Positions 25,601 to 34,844 of a DNA stretch of 64,000 bases are shown piece after piece. The stretch's first letter is position 1, and each line of letters begins with the position of its first letter. Below the pieces are notes generated by a model, which did not search any database, was not told the origin of the DNA, and saw only the letters and a program-made list of their open reading frames with translations. This DNA comes from Mucilaginibacter terrae. GTDB lineage: Bacteria; Bacteroidota; Bacteroidia; Sphingobacteriales; Sphingobacteriaceae. Where the stretch lies: assembly GCF_031951985.1 (NCBI RefSeq), contig NZ_JAVLVU010000001.1:3534001-3598000 (forward strand), read 5' to 3'. The translations under genes were made by a program, and so were the position numbers.

Positions 25601-26227
25601 ATGCACCACTGGATACAACTATTCATCGAACAAATGCGGCACACTACGCCATTGGAGTGGCTTGCTGTAATGTTGGGCGTAACCGAGGTGTTACTGGCCC
25701 GCAAAAACAGTGTGTGGCTTTACCCGGCGGGTATTGGCAGTTCGGCCATCAGCATTACATTATTGTTAGAGGTTGGGCTGTATGCCGAATCGGCCTTGAG
25801 CATGTATTATGTGATTATGAGTATATACGGCTGGTTTTTGTGGGTAAGGCGTGAAGGTGAACCGCCGGTACAGATAGCCTGGGCTACCCGTAACGAGTGG
25901 GTTATTACCCTGCTTATAGCTTTTGGCGGCTGGGGTGTAATTTATTCGCTACTTCATCAATTCACCTCATCAACCGTACCGTTGTGGGATGCCTGGGTAT
26001 CATCAACCGCGTGGGCAGGTACCTGGTTGCTGGCGCGTCGCCGTATTGAAAATTGGGTAGTGCTCAACGTATCAAACCTGTTTGCAGTTCCGCTGCTTTT
26101 CCATAAAAACCTGGTGTTGTTTGCCGCTTTAACTACCTTTTTATTCATTGTTGCCGTTTTTGCCTTTTTCGATTGGCAAAAAATTTACCGCAGGCAGCAA
26201 AACCCTGCATCTGCTACATCTGTATGA
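25601..26227 (+). CDS. pnuT: PnuC-family transporter, probably thiamine-specific (PnuT)
   Basis: The 208-aa protein has seven to eight hydrophobic helices and the PnuC hallmarks: LEWLAVMLGVTEVLLARKNS near the start, ESALSMYYVIMSIYGWFLWV with the aromatic motif, and ENWVVLNVSNLFAVPLLFHK. PnuC relatives downstream of TPP riboswitches are assigned to thiamine (PnuT) rather than nicotinamide riboside. The riboswitch and TonB receptor upstream support that. Its stop overlaps the next ATG (ATGA), so the flavoenzyme is translationally coupled. Inner-membrane facilitator; uptake is driven by phosphorylation inside the cell. Confidence 0.87.
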   Translation: MHHWIQLFIEQMRHTTPLEWLAVMLGVTEVLLARKNSVWLYPAGIGSSAISITLLLEVGLYAESALSMYYVIMSIYGWFLWVRREGEPPVQIAWATRNEWVITLLIAFGGWGVIYSLLHQFTSSTVPLWDAWVSSTAWAGTWLLARRRIENWVVLNVSNLFAVPLLFHKNLVLFAALTTFLFIVAVFAFFDWQKIYRRQQNPASATSV

Positions 26228-27333
26228 AAAACCAACAACACCCGTCAAACCTGCTCAAACCCGAGTGGGTAAAAGCAATACGCGCCGAAGCTTTCGCCGC
26301 CGAAGAAGCCGGTATGTTGCAGGCCGGTCAGCTCCAACTAATTTACGAGCAGCAATGGTTTAAAATGCTGGTGCCAAAAGCTTATGGCGGCTTAGAATTA
26401 GATCTCCCCGCACAAATACGCCTTGAAGAAGCCCTGAGCTGGGCCGATGGCAGTTTAGGATGGGTGGTTACCCTATGCGCCGGGGCTTGTTGGTTTGGTG
26501 GTTTTATTGATATAGATGCTTCACAGCAAATATTTAATAACCCAAAAGTATGCCTTGCAGGCAGCGGAGCATCAACCGGCACGGCAGATAAAGTTGATGA
26601 TGGCTATATACTTAACGGCCATTGGCGCTATGCAAGCGGTGTTAAACATGCCACGCATTTTACCACCAATTGCGTAATTCAGGAAGATGGCAAGCCAATA
26701 TTAAATGCGGATGGCAGCCCGCTGATTCTATCATTTGTGGTAGATGCCAACCAGGCAAACTTAGTACCTGCCTGGAAATATGTAGGCATGATGGGCACCG
26801 GCAGCCATGCCTTTACGTTAGAGAATGTACATGTACCCGCTAATCGTTCATTCCGGATTATACCCGAAGCTACGGTTGTGGATACGCCTTTATACCGTTA
26901 CCCTTTTTTACAACTGGCCGAGGCTACACTGGCTGCCAACATGAGTGGCATGGCCCTGCACTTTGTTGATTTATGTGAACTGATATTCGAGCAAAAGCTA
27001 CGCGAATCGACACGGATGACAGAGGCCAACAAGGTTACGCTTATGGAAGATTTGCAGGCAGTGAAAGACGATATACAAAACTTACGTAATGAGTTTTACT
27101 ATGCGGTAGATGCATCATGGTACGCAGCTTTGGCAGAACGGGAAATACCTGTTGATTTGCTAAATGGCGTAAGCCATACCAGTCGCCTACTGGCCCGTGC
27201 CGCACGCGAAAGTGTAGACCAACTTTACCCGTACTGCGGCCTGCAAGCTGCCGCCCCCAATACCGAAATTAACCAGGTATGGCGCGATTTACACACCGCC
27301 AGCCAACATGCGTTATTAACGTTTGTAGATTAA
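26224..27333 (+). CDS. Acyl-CoA dehydrogenase-like flavoenzyme (class D flavin monooxygenase type) in the thiamine operon
   Basis: The 369-aa protein shows the ACAD fold: the N-terminal helix pair, MLVPKAYGGLELDLPAQIR, ALSWADGSLGWVVTLCAGA, LNGHWRYASGVKHATHF (middle beta domain), GTGSHAFTLENVHVP, and a C-terminal helix bundle with LLARAARESVDQLYPYCG. The middle and C-terminal patterns are closer to HpaB/DszC-type flavin-dependent monooxygenases than to true acyl-CoA dehydrogenases. It starts with an ATGA overlap with pnuT and is followed by a terminator, so it belongs to the TPP-regulated operon. Its substrate is unknown; a thiamine-related compound is an inference from position. Confidence 0.83.
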   Translation: MKNQQHPSNLLKPEWVKAIRAEAFAAEEAGMLQAGQLQLIYEQQWFKMLVPKAYGGLELDLPAQIRLEEALSWADGSLGWVVTLCAGACWFGGFIDIDASQQIFNNPKVCLAGSGASTGTADKVDDGYILNGHWRYASGVKHATHFTTNCVIQEDGKPILNADGSPLILSFVVDANQANLVPAWKYVGMMGTGSHAFTLENVHVPANRSFRIIPEATVVDTPLYRYPFLQLAEATLAANMSGMALHFVDLCELIFEQKLRESTRMTEANKVTLMEDLQAVKDDIQNLRNEFYYAVDASWYAALAEREIPVDLLNGVSHTSRLLARAARESVDQLYPYCGLQAAAPNTEINQVWRDLHTASQHALLTFVD

Positions 27334-27354
27334 GCATTCAACTTTCACTGAAAC

Positions 27355-27387
27355 AAAAATGGCCTGAGATTATCTCGGGCCATTTTT
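27355..27387 (+). terminator. Rho-independent terminator of the thiamine operon
   Basis: AAAAATGGCC and GGCCATTTTT enclose an inner GAGAT/ATCTC stem. The T tract follows. It also suits the opposing glgC gene. Confidence 0.9.
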
Positions 27388-27406
27388 CGTTATATTCAAT
27401 ATAAGT

Positions 27407-28670
27407 TTATATCACTGTTCCATGCGGAATGATGGCTCGTTTTTTAACCACCACGATACCGTCTTGCACGGTGTAAGCCCCATAATCGCCGTCTTCCAGC
27501 TTTTCGCCGCAATTAATGCACACATCGTTGCCTATGTAGGCGTTTTTATCAATGATGGCATTTTTAATTTTGCACCTTTCGCCTATACCCATAACCGGTG
27601 TATTGTTTTCATGCGATTCCTTAATTTGCTCAAGGGTTTGATAATTATCGCTACCCATAATGTAGCAATTCTCAATTTCGGTATCAACACCAATCCGGGT
27701 ACGTATACCTACTATGGAGCGGGTAATGCGGCTTGCATTAATAATACATCCATCAGCTACAATAGAGCGCTCTAACAAAGTGCCTGATATTTTTGATGGC
27801 GGCAACATACGTGCACGGGTAAATATGTGGCGCTTATCAAACAGGTTAAAGGCCGGAATATCATCAGTTAAGCCCAGGTTAGCTTCAAAAAACGACGGGA
27901 TAGTACCAATATCTTCCCAATAACCTTCATACTGATAGCTCACCACCCTATGGGTTTGTATTGATTGAGGAATGATTTCTTTACCAAAATCGGGATGTTC
28001 ATTGCCTTGCAGCAAGTCATATAGTGCCTTGCGGTTAAAGATGTATATACCCATTGATGCCAGGTAAAAACGGCCTTGGGCAGCCATATCCGGGCTTACT
28101 TCTGATGCCCAGCTTTCGAAACCACTTTTAGGTTTCTCAATAAAATCGGTAATGATACTTTCTTCATTGGTACGGAGTATGCCAAAACCGGGTACATCAT
28201 TGGCGTGAACCGGAATAGTGGCTATAGAAATTTCAGCCTCGCTTTTAATGTGCGATTCTACCATGTCTTTAAAATCGAGCTGGTAAAGCTGATCGCCCGA
28301 GAGTATAAGCACATAATCAAACTCATGCACCGAAAGGTGGTGCAAGCTTTGGCGCACGGCATCGGCTGTACCCTGAAACCAGCCCACGTTCGATGGCGTT
28401 TGTTCGGCCGCCAGTATATCCACAAACGAATCACTGAAACTACTGAAGTGGTAGGTGTTTTTAATGTGTTTGTTAAGCGATGCCGAGTTAAATTGAGTTA
28501 ACACAAAAATTACGCTCGAACCCCGAGTGTAAACAATTTGAGATCGGAATATCGACCAAGCGATATTTACCCGCAACAGGCACGGCGGGTTTTGAACGGG
28601 TTGCTGTAAGCGGGTATAACCGTGTTCCCTGGCCACCGCCAAGTACAATGCTTATTACTTTAGAATTCAT
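27407..28670 (-). pseudogene. glgC: Glucose-1-phosphate adenylyltransferase; single-base frameshift
   Basis: The N-terminal part ([19 protein letters not shown]) has the nucleotidyltransferase signature [12 protein letters not shown] at 11-22 and ends abnormally after HSGFERNF. The remainder resumes in another frame with [31 protein letters not shown] and a C-terminal left-handed beta-helix. One extra base at 28510/28511 (CGTAATTTTTG instead of CGTATTTTTG, minus strand) explains the break; without it the protein has 420 aa, the usual GlgC length. The enzyme makes ADP-glucose for glycogen. Its ATG overlaps the glgA stop (ATGA). Confidence 0.9.
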
Positions 28671-30094
28671 ATAATTGGTGTTAAGCTTTCATATAGTAAA
28701 ATGTACTCCCTGGCGGATTTGGTCCACGAAAAATCGAGTGCCATCATACGTTTACGTAACAAATCTAAATGCTCTATGTTCTCGTAAAGTGTAACAGCAC
28801 GGTCAATCGAATAACATATATCTTCAACATTAGCCTCGTTAAAGCAAATGCCATAGCCATCGGTTTCGCCAAAATCAATCACGGTATCAATTAAACCGCC
28901 TGTACTGCGTACAATAGGCAATGTGCCATAACGTAACGAATACAGCTGGTTAAGGCCGCAAGGTTCCACGCGCGACGGCATCAACAAAAAGTCGGACCCG
29001 GCATAGATCTGATGTGCCAGTTCTTCGTTATAACCTATATAGGTTTTATAATTAGCGGGGAATATATCGTTCAGTTTGGTCAGGGCGGCTTCGGTTTCTT
29101 TATCGCCGGCACCCAGCATAATGATGTTTACTTTACCGGCATGCTTTTGCAGGCTGCGCGAGAAGGCTTCGGGAAGCAGATCGGCACCTTTTTCGCCCAC
29201 CAAACGACCTATGAAAGCTATCAATGGCTGGTCTACCGATAAACCGAAGCGCTCACAAAGGGCTTTTTTATTAGCCAATTTTCCTTTAACGGGCTCATCG
29301 GCATCAATTTTAGCCTTAATCATCGGGTCTTTATAAGGGTTCCACACATCGGTATCAATACCGTTAATGATGCCTTGCCCTTTGGCATATTCCAGCCAGA
29401 AAAGATATTCCAACCCATTTGAACTGCGGGTAAGCTCCTGCAGGTAACTTGGCGAAACTGCCGTAAACTTATCTACGCATTTAATAGCGCATGCCAGTGG
29501 ATTAATAGCTCCCTGCCAGTCTAACAAACCGGCAAAGCTCATATCCACCTCGGGCAGGTAATCAAACTTATCATACCCAAAAGCGCCGTGGTATTGCCCG
29601 TTGTGTATGGTAAATACCGTTTTGGTTTTAGCATACCTTTTGCTGTACAAAGCCGAATGCTTCATGAGGAAGGGAATTAACCCCACATGGTGATCATGGC
29701 AATGAATAATATCGGGCCGTTGCTGCGACCAGTTTATCCAATCTAAAAACGCTAATTGAAAAATAAGGAATTGCTCGCGCTCATCGGGGTACATGTACAC
29801 CTCCTGTCGGTCGAGCAGGCCGGGTACGTAAACAAGGTAAAGCTCAAACCCAAGTTTATTGGTGCGCTCTTTCCAAATTTCAAACTCGTAACGCTTTTTG
29901 CCTAACAGGGTTGATGCTTCAAAAATTACATCAAACCCGCTCTCCTGTACAAACTTACGATTATAAAAAGGTAGTACAACGGCAGCTTGTATGCCGGCTT
30001 CGTTTTGGTATTTGGGCAAAGCGCCCACCACATCGGCCAGGCCGCCAACTTTGGCTACCGGGTAACACTCTGCGGCAAGGTGATAAACTTTCAT
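28667..30094 (-). CDS. glgA: Glycogen synthase (ADP-glucose-dependent)
   Basis: The 475-aa GT5 enzyme starts [20 protein letters not shown], with the ADP-glucose-binding Lys15 in KVGGLADVV. The second half has [14 protein letters not shown] and the catalytic Glu region [30 protein letters not shown]. It extends alpha-1,4-glucan chains in the cytoplasm. glgC follows with a 4-base ATGA overlap, so substrate supply and polymerisation are co-transcribed. Length and start are normal. Confidence 0.95.
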   Translation of the reverse strand: MKVYHLAAECYPVAKVGGLADVVGALPKYQNEAGIQAAVVLPFYNRKFVQESGFDVIFEASTLLGKKRYEFEIWKERTNKLGFELYLVYVPGLLDRQEVYMYPDEREQFLIFQLAFLDWINWSQQRPDIIHCHDHHVGLIPFLMKHSALYSKRYAKTKTVFTIHNGQYHGAFGYDKFDYLPEVDMSFAGLLDWQGAINPLACAIKCVDKFTAVSPSYLQELTRSSNGLEYLFWLEYAKGQGIINGIDTDVWNPYKDPMIKAKIDADEPVKGKLANKKALCERFGLSVDQPLIAFIGRLVGEKGADLLPEAFSRSLQKHAGKVNIIMLGAGDKETEAALTKLNDIFPANYKTYIGYNEELAHQIYAGSDFLLMPSRVEPCGLNQLYSLRYGTLPIVRSTGGLIDTVIDFGETDGYGICFNEANVEDICYSIDRAVTLYENIEHLDLLRKRMMALDFSWTKSAREYILLYESLTPII

Positions 30095-30405
30095 TTTACA
30101 GGTAATGTTGGCTCCAATGTAAGCAAAAGTTTACTTACTAATTCACAACCTGCAAGTAATAAATGTGTTTTTACAAAGTGTTAATTATTGTGTAAAAAGT
30201 ATGTGAGTAATGAAAATATTAAGGGGATTATGCAGCATCATTCATGCTCAATTACAGTCATGCCGAATTTATTTCAGCACCCTCACCTGTATGGTTTTTA
30301 CTTGTTTGGTGGGATGCCGAAATAAATTCAGCACGGCGGGCATGGATATTTAAAAAGTTGAGATCTTGACGAGAATATTAGAGATACTGCAAATTAATTA
30401 TAAAG
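30095..30405. other. Intergenic region without a gene
   Basis: About 310 bases lie upstream of glgA. They hold one palindromic repeat (30257-30344) and AT-rich sequence. A near-match to a -7 box for glgA (AACTTTTG, minus strand, about 30123-30130) is present. Nothing else is recognised. Confidence 0.6.
30257..30344. repeat. Palindromic repeat, family C (GTCATGCCGAATTTATTTCAGCA type)
   Basis: The arms contain CCGAATTTATTTCAGCA and its near-complement TGCCGAAATAAATTCAGCA, with the outer pair GTCATGCC and GGGCATG. This type is familiar as a dispersed palindrome in Sphingobacteriaceae genomes. Confidence 0.65.
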
Positions 30406-30917
30406 CTAAAATGTTGTGTATCTTATTATGATTTCATTTACTCCATTAAATTTGTCTTTATCACTAATTTCACCTTTTAAGTGTTTTTGGGTTAGATTAT
30501 CCATCTCAACATTATATAACGTATGAGAGGAGAAATTGTAGTTTCTTACGTAATCAGATCCTAATGCAATTAGTGAATTTAGAATTGCATCTGAATATTC
30601 GCTGTAGGCCAAGATTTGACTCTTTTGTGCTGCGATTAAATCATCTTGCGCTTTAATTGAATCATTCAAAGACTCTATAAGATCTTTATCTGCTTCTATT
30701 AAGACTTTGTCAGCTTCAATAAATTCTGCATCGGCTTGCAATACACTTTTCAATTCAGCAATTTCATTCTCTAATGTTACCATTAACTTTCCATTTTCAG
30801 GATTAAAACCACTATGAATTAGATTTTGGGTTGCTTGTCGTAACTGTTTACTTTTAGTTCTATAATACAAAACTGTACTACAATTATTAAAGTTAAGATA
30901 GCTATTACAATGTTCAT
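30406..30917 (-). CDS. Hypothetical membrane-anchored coiled-coil protein, probable frameshift
   Basis: Two frames appear to form one gene. From the ATG at 30917 a hydrophobic segment is encoded (MNIVIAILTLIIVVQF). The rest (RTKSKQLRQATQNLIHSG onward) is in another frame open to 30406. Adding one base to the T4 run at 30869-30872 joins them as a 170-aa protein with one N-terminal membrane helix and a coiled coil with repeated EADKxLIE units (residues about 60-95). No family is recognised. It is AT-rich compared with polA next to it. Without the correction the visible product would start at a TTG at 30870 or an ATG near residue 30. Confidence 0.55.
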
Positions 30918-30938
30918 ATAAATCCTTTAAGAATAATA

Positions 30939-33749
30939 TTAATGCGCCTCCAGCCAGTTAACACCAACCCCCATCTCCACCATAATAGGAACTTCGGTTT
31001 TGATAGCGGTTTTCATGTGGTGGGCTATAATGGGTTTTACAATCTCAACCTCATGCTTAGGCACATCGAACACCAACTCATCATGCACCTGCATGGTCAT
31101 GCGGGTGGCCAGGTTTTGGGCTTTAAATTCTTTGTGGATATTGATCATGGCTATCTTGATCATATCGGCTGCCGAACCTTGTATAGGCGCGTTGATGGCA
31201 TTTCGTTCGGCAAAACCGCGTACGGTGGCGTTGGCCGAGTTAATATCGCGCAGGTAGCGGCGGCGACCCATCAGCGTTTTTACGTAGCCGTTTTCGCGGG
31301 CAAAATTCATGGTGTCGCTCATGTAGTTTTTAATACCGGCAAACTGCACAAAGTACTGCTCAATAATATCACCCGCCTCTTTACGCGGTATACCCAAACT
31401 TTGCGATAATCCAAACGCCGATTGCCCGTAAATAATACCAAAGTTTACCGCCTTGGCATTACGGCGCTGCTCACCGGTTACTTGCTCTAAAGCAATACCA
31501 TATACATTGGCCGCAGTAGCCGTGTGGATGTCGAGGTTTTTGGCAAAGGCATCTAACATGTTAGGGTCTTTGCTTATTTCGGCAATAATACGGAGCTCTA
31601 TCTGCGAATAATCGGCTGAGAGCAGTACGTGGTTCTCATCGCGCGGAATGAATGCCTTGCGCACCTCGCGACCACGTTCGGTACGGATGGGGATATTTTG
31701 CAAGTTGGGGTTTTGCGAGCTTAAACGCCCGGTAGCCGCAACCGCCTGGTTGTATGATGTATGTATGCGCCCCGTTTTAGGGTTAATCATCAGTGGCAAC
31801 GCATCCACATAGGTCGATTTTAGTTTAAGCAACTGCCGAAAATCCAATATATCGCGCACAATATCGCTCTTAGATGCCAAAGCTAACAATACATCCTCGC
31901 CGGTTTGGTACTGGCCTGTCTTGGTTTTTTTGGCCTTAGGGTCGAGCATCAGTTTTTCGAACAGCACCTCGCCCAGTTGTTTGGGTGATGAAATATTAAA
32001 TCTTACCCCGGCTTTTTCATAAACAGTTTGCTCAAGCCTCACAAGATCGGTTTCAAGTTCTTTCGAAAACTCTTTAAGCGTTTGCTGGTCTACCTTAACA
32101 CCCTCAAACTCTACATCGCCCAATACATAAATCAACGGGTGTTCTATTTTGTTGAGCAGATCTTCGGCTTCTACCTGTTTAAGTTTAGGTTCAAAAACCT
32201 GTTTCAGTTGCAGGGTTACGTCGGCATCTTCACCTGCGTATTCTTTCACCTTTTCCACATCCACATCACGCATGGTGAGCTGGTTTTTGCCTTTGGCACC
32301 AATAAGCTCGGTAATTGATACAGTTTTATAGCCTAAATAATTCTCGGCTAAAATATCCATATTATGTCGGGTATCGGGGTCGAGCACGTAATGCGCCAGC
32401 AGGGTATCAAATAGTTGCCCCTTTACCTCAATATCATACCATTTAAGTACCAATATATCGTACTTGACGTTTTGGCCTACTTTGCTAATAGCCTCGTTTT
32501 CCAATATAGGTTTAAACTCGTGGGCTATATTCTTAGCTTCTTCAAAATTAGCCGGGAGTGGAATATACCAGGCCTCTCCCGGCTTAATGGCAAACGAAAG
32601 ACCAACCAGCTCACAGTTGTTGGCATCAAGCCCGGTGGTTTCAGTATCGAAGGTAATTTCGGGTTCTTTAAGCAGGTTGGCAATCAGTTCGGCACGCTGC
32701 TCGGCAGTAGTGACCAGATGGTAGGTATGCTCAACGTTGTTGATGTTTTTGGCCGCTATTTGTATTTCGGGTTCCGATATATCTTTCAATTCAACCGTAA
32801 GCGTACGACCGGTGCCCGGTGCAGGCTGGTTAAACAAATCATGCTGACTACCAACGGCCTTAATTTCGGTAATGCTAAAATCGTCGCCAAATACACGGCG
32901 GCCTAAGGTCCTGAACTCCAATTCGGCAAAAAGCGGCTCCAGCAACTCGCGGCTTGGGGCGCAAAGTTCAAGCCCTTGTTCATCCAGCTCCACCGGAACA
33001 TCTAATATAATGGTAGCCAGTTTTTTTGACATGAGGCCTTGTGCTGCAAAGTTCTCCACGTTCTCACGCATTTTACCTTTCAGTTCGTGGCTGTTTTCAA
33101 TGATCTTCTCCATCGAGCCATACTGCTTAATAAGCAGTTTAGCCGTTTTTTCGCCAATGCCGGGTATGCCGGGTATGTTGTCCACGGCATCGCCCCATAA
33201 GCCTAATATATCTATCACCTGGCATACGTCGTCAATCTCCCATTTTTTCTTCACCTCGTCCACACCCAATATTTCCATATCATTACCCATACGGGCAGGT
33301 TTGTAAATGAAAATGTTGGGCGATACCAGTTGGGCAAAATCCTTATCGGGGGTCATGCAGTACACTTGGAAACCGCGCTGCTCAGCCTTTTTGGCCAGCG
33401 TACCTATAATATCATCGGCCTCATAACCATCCGATGTAATAACCGGGATGTTAAAGCCTAAGATCAATTTAATAACATAAGGCATAGCGGCCGAAAGATC
33501 TTCGGGCATGGCTTCGCGGTGACCTTTATAATCGGCAAAATCGGTATGGCGTTCAGTAGGGGCATCGGTATCAAACACCACGGCCATGTGGGTTGGTTTT
33601 TCCTTTTTAATAACATCGAGCAACGTATTGGTAAAACCCATTACGGCCGATGTATTTAAGCCGCCCGATGTAAAACGCGGGTTTTTACTCAACGCAAAAT
33701 GCGCCCGGTACATCAGGGCCATGCCGTCTAAAAGGAATAACTTCTTCAT
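30939..33749 (-). CDS. polA: DNA polymerase I
   Basis: The 936-aa protein has all three domains. The 5'-3' exonuclease domain begins MKKLFLLDGMALMYRAHFAL and contains VFDTDAPTERH and SDGYEADDIIG. The 3'-5' proofreading domain is intact, with Asp368 and Glu370 in FDTETTGLD. In the polymerase domain, motif A is LLSADYSQIELR (Asp713) and motif C is MQVHDELVFDV. It works in Okazaki fragment maturation and repair. The leader carries one arm of a large inverted repeat. Confidence 0.97.
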   Translation of the reverse strand: MKKLFLLDGMALMYRAHFALSKNPRFTSGGLNTSAVMGFTNTLLDVIKKEKPTHMAVVFDTDAPTERHTDFADYKGHREAMPEDLSAAMPYVIKLILGFNIPVITSDGYEADDIIGTLAKKAEQRGFQVYCMTPDKDFAQLVSPNIFIYKPARMGNDMEILGVDEVKKKWEIDDVCQVIDILGLWGDAVDNIPGIPGIGEKTAKLLIKQYGSMEKIIENSHELKGKMRENVENFAAQGLMSKKLATIILDVPVELDEQGLELCAPSRELLEPLFAELEFRTLGRRVFGDDFSITEIKAVGSQHDLFNQPAPGTGRTLTVELKDISEPEIQIAAKNINNVEHTYHLVTTAEQRAELIANLLKEPEITFDTETTGLDANNCELVGLSFAIKPGEAWYIPLPANFEEAKNIAHEFKPILENEAISKVGQNVKYDILVLKWYDIEVKGQLFDTLLAHYVLDPDTRHNMDILAENYLGYKTVSITELIGAKGKNQLTMRDVDVEKVKEYAGEDADVTLQLKQVFEPKLKQVEAEDLLNKIEHPLIYVLGDVEFEGVKVDQQTLKEFSKELETDLVRLEQTVYEKAGVRFNISSPKQLGEVLFEKLMLDPKAKKTKTGQYQTGEDVLLALASKSDIVRDILDFRQLLKLKSTYVDALPLMINPKTGRIHTSYNQAVAATGRLSSQNPNLQNIPIRTERGREVRKAFIPRDENHVLLSADYSQIELRIIAEISKDPNMLDAFAKNLDIHTATAANVYGIALEQVTGEQRRNAKAVNFGIIYGQSAFGLSQSLGIPRKEAGDIIEQYFVQFAGIKNYMSDTMNFARENGYVKTLMGRRRYLRDINSANATVRGFAERNAINAPIQGSAADMIKIAMINIHKEFKAQNLATRMTMQVHDELVFDVPKHEVEIVKPIIAHHMKTAIKTEVPIMVEMGVGVNWLEAH

Positions 33750-33750
33750 A

Positions 33751-33919
33751 TGTCTTGAACCGGAATTTTAAGAATTTATAAAAATTACAGAATTTATAAA
33801 CGCTTGGTATTTGTGCCGGTTGCCACAAAAATAAGATTAATGCCCATAACGCAATCAAAGAATTATCACCGGACAAGAATTCTGTAAATTCAACAAATTC
33901 TTAAAATTCCGGTTCAGAC
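33751..33919. repeat. Large inverted repeat, family D (AACCGGAATTTTAAGAATT type)
   Basis: The left arm, TGTCTTGAACCGGAATTTTA (33750-33769) and on to about 33796, matches the reverse complement of the right arm (about 33874-33919), whose core is AATTCTTAAAATTCCGGTTC. The arms are about 45 bases each with a few differences. The loop of about 75 bases contains a promoter for polA. Confidence 0.75.
33826..33854 (-). promoter_or_regulatory. polA promoter inside the inverted repeat loop
   Basis: On the minus strand TATTTTTG (33833-33826) matches TAnnTTTG, and TTG (33854-33852) lies 18 bases upstream. The leader of about 75 bases would include the left repeat arm. Confidence 0.5.
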
Positions 33920-33930
33920 AACGGGGTTTT

Positions 33931-34512
33931 TTATTTAAAGCTACACCCCACCACATGATCATTCACCATACCTACAGCTTGCATATAAGCATAGCAAATA
34001 GTGGTGCCAAAGAATTTAAAGCCGCGCTTTTTCATGTCTTTTGCAATGGCATCTGATACCGGGGTACTAACCGCGAAGGTGCTTGATTGGTTGTTAAAGG
34101 GCTTGCCATGGGGCATAAAGCTGTACAGGTATTTATCAAACGAGCCAAACTCTTTTTGCACGGCAATAAAGAGCTGCGCATTACTAATGGTGGTTTTTAT
34201 TTTTAAGCGGTTACGAATAATGCCTTCATCCTGCATTAAGCGCTCCACATCATCGGCAGTCATGGCAGCTACTTTTTTTACATCGAAATTGGCAAATGCC
34301 TTGCGGTAGTTTTCGCGGCGACGAAGGATGGTTATCCAGCTCAGCCCAGCCTGTGCCGATTCAAGCACCAAGAATTCAAATAGCACTTTATCATCATGCA
34401 CAGTTTTGCCCCATTCCTCATCATGATATTTCGTGTAAAGCGGGTCGGAACCGCACCAGGCGCATCTTTTCAGGTTATCGGTTACGGGTTCAACAGTTTT
34501 TTTAGCTGCCAT
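33931..34512 (-). CDS. tag: DNA-3-methyladenine glycosylase I
   Basis: From the ATG at 34512 (MAAKKTVEPVTDNLKRCAW) the protein has 193 aa. Tag signatures are clear: RCAWCGSDPLYTKYHDEEWG, FLVLESAQAGLSWITILRRRENYRKAF in two parts, and the C-terminal FVGTTICYAYMQA-like segment (FFGTTICYAYMQAVGMVNDH). The zinc-binding Cys and His residues at both ends are present. The enzyme excises 3-methyladenine from alkylated DNA. An upstream in-frame ATG at 34569 adds 19 residues overlapping a terminator and is rejected. Confidence 0.93.
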   Translation of the reverse strand: MAAKKTVEPVTDNLKRCAWCGSDPLYTKYHDEEWGKTVHDDKVLFEFLVLESAQAGLSWITILRRRENYRKAFANFDVKKVAAMTADDVERLMQDEGIIRNRLKIKTTISNAQLFIAVQKEFGSFDKYLYSFMPHGKPFNNQSSTFAVSTPVSDAIAKDMKKRGFKFFGTTICYAYMQAVGMVNDHVVGCSFK

Positions 34513-34560
34513 AGGGTGATGATTTAGTAGCGGCAAAATGCTAAAATTTTTATCAAAAAC

Positions 34561-34592
34561 AAAAAGCAATCCTAAACAGAATTGCTTTTTTT
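34561..34592 (-). terminator. Rho-independent-like terminator
   Basis: AAAAAGCAAT and ATTGCTTTTT form a stem with a loop of about 10 bases. It lies downstream of the acidic-protein gene and upstream of tag. Confidence 0.65.
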
Positions 34593-34611
34593 TATAGGCA
34601 GATCAATTAAA

Positions 34612-34833
34612 CTATTGTAAGTCTTCATCAGGCAAATGATCATCGTCTTCGGGGTCTAACTCCCGGTCGGGGTCATTGGTGCGAAGCTGGTGAAAATCTT
34701 CTTCATCCTGCATTTCGTCGTCAAATGCCTCGTCGTCATCGTCGGCCATATCTTCTTCGCGGGGCGATAAGGTTTCCAACGCCCTGAAATAAGTTTGAAA
34801 CAAGCCACCGGTGTAAAACAGCGTTAGTTGCAT
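34612..34833 (-). CDS. Small, highly acidic hypothetical protein
   Basis: The 73-aa product starts MQLTLFYTGGLFQTYFRALE and then becomes extremely acidic, with runs such as MADDDDEAFDDEMQDEEDFH and a DPEDDDHLPDEDL end. No family is recognised. The acidic half is probably disordered. It begins 11 bases after the stop of the lipoprotein gene on the same strand, so the two likely form an operon, closed by the hairpin at 34561-34592. Confidence 0.6.
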   Translation of the reverse strand: MQLTLFYTGGLFQTYFRALETLSPREEDMADDDDEAFDDEMQDEEDFHQLRTNDPDRELDPEDDDHLPDEDLQ

Positions 34834-34844
34834 AGCTATGTTTT

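Noticed and set aside
30942..32906. Several open frames of 90-160 codons opposite polA
   Set aside because: polA is intact in its own frame across the whole stretch and the antisense products show no recognisable domains.
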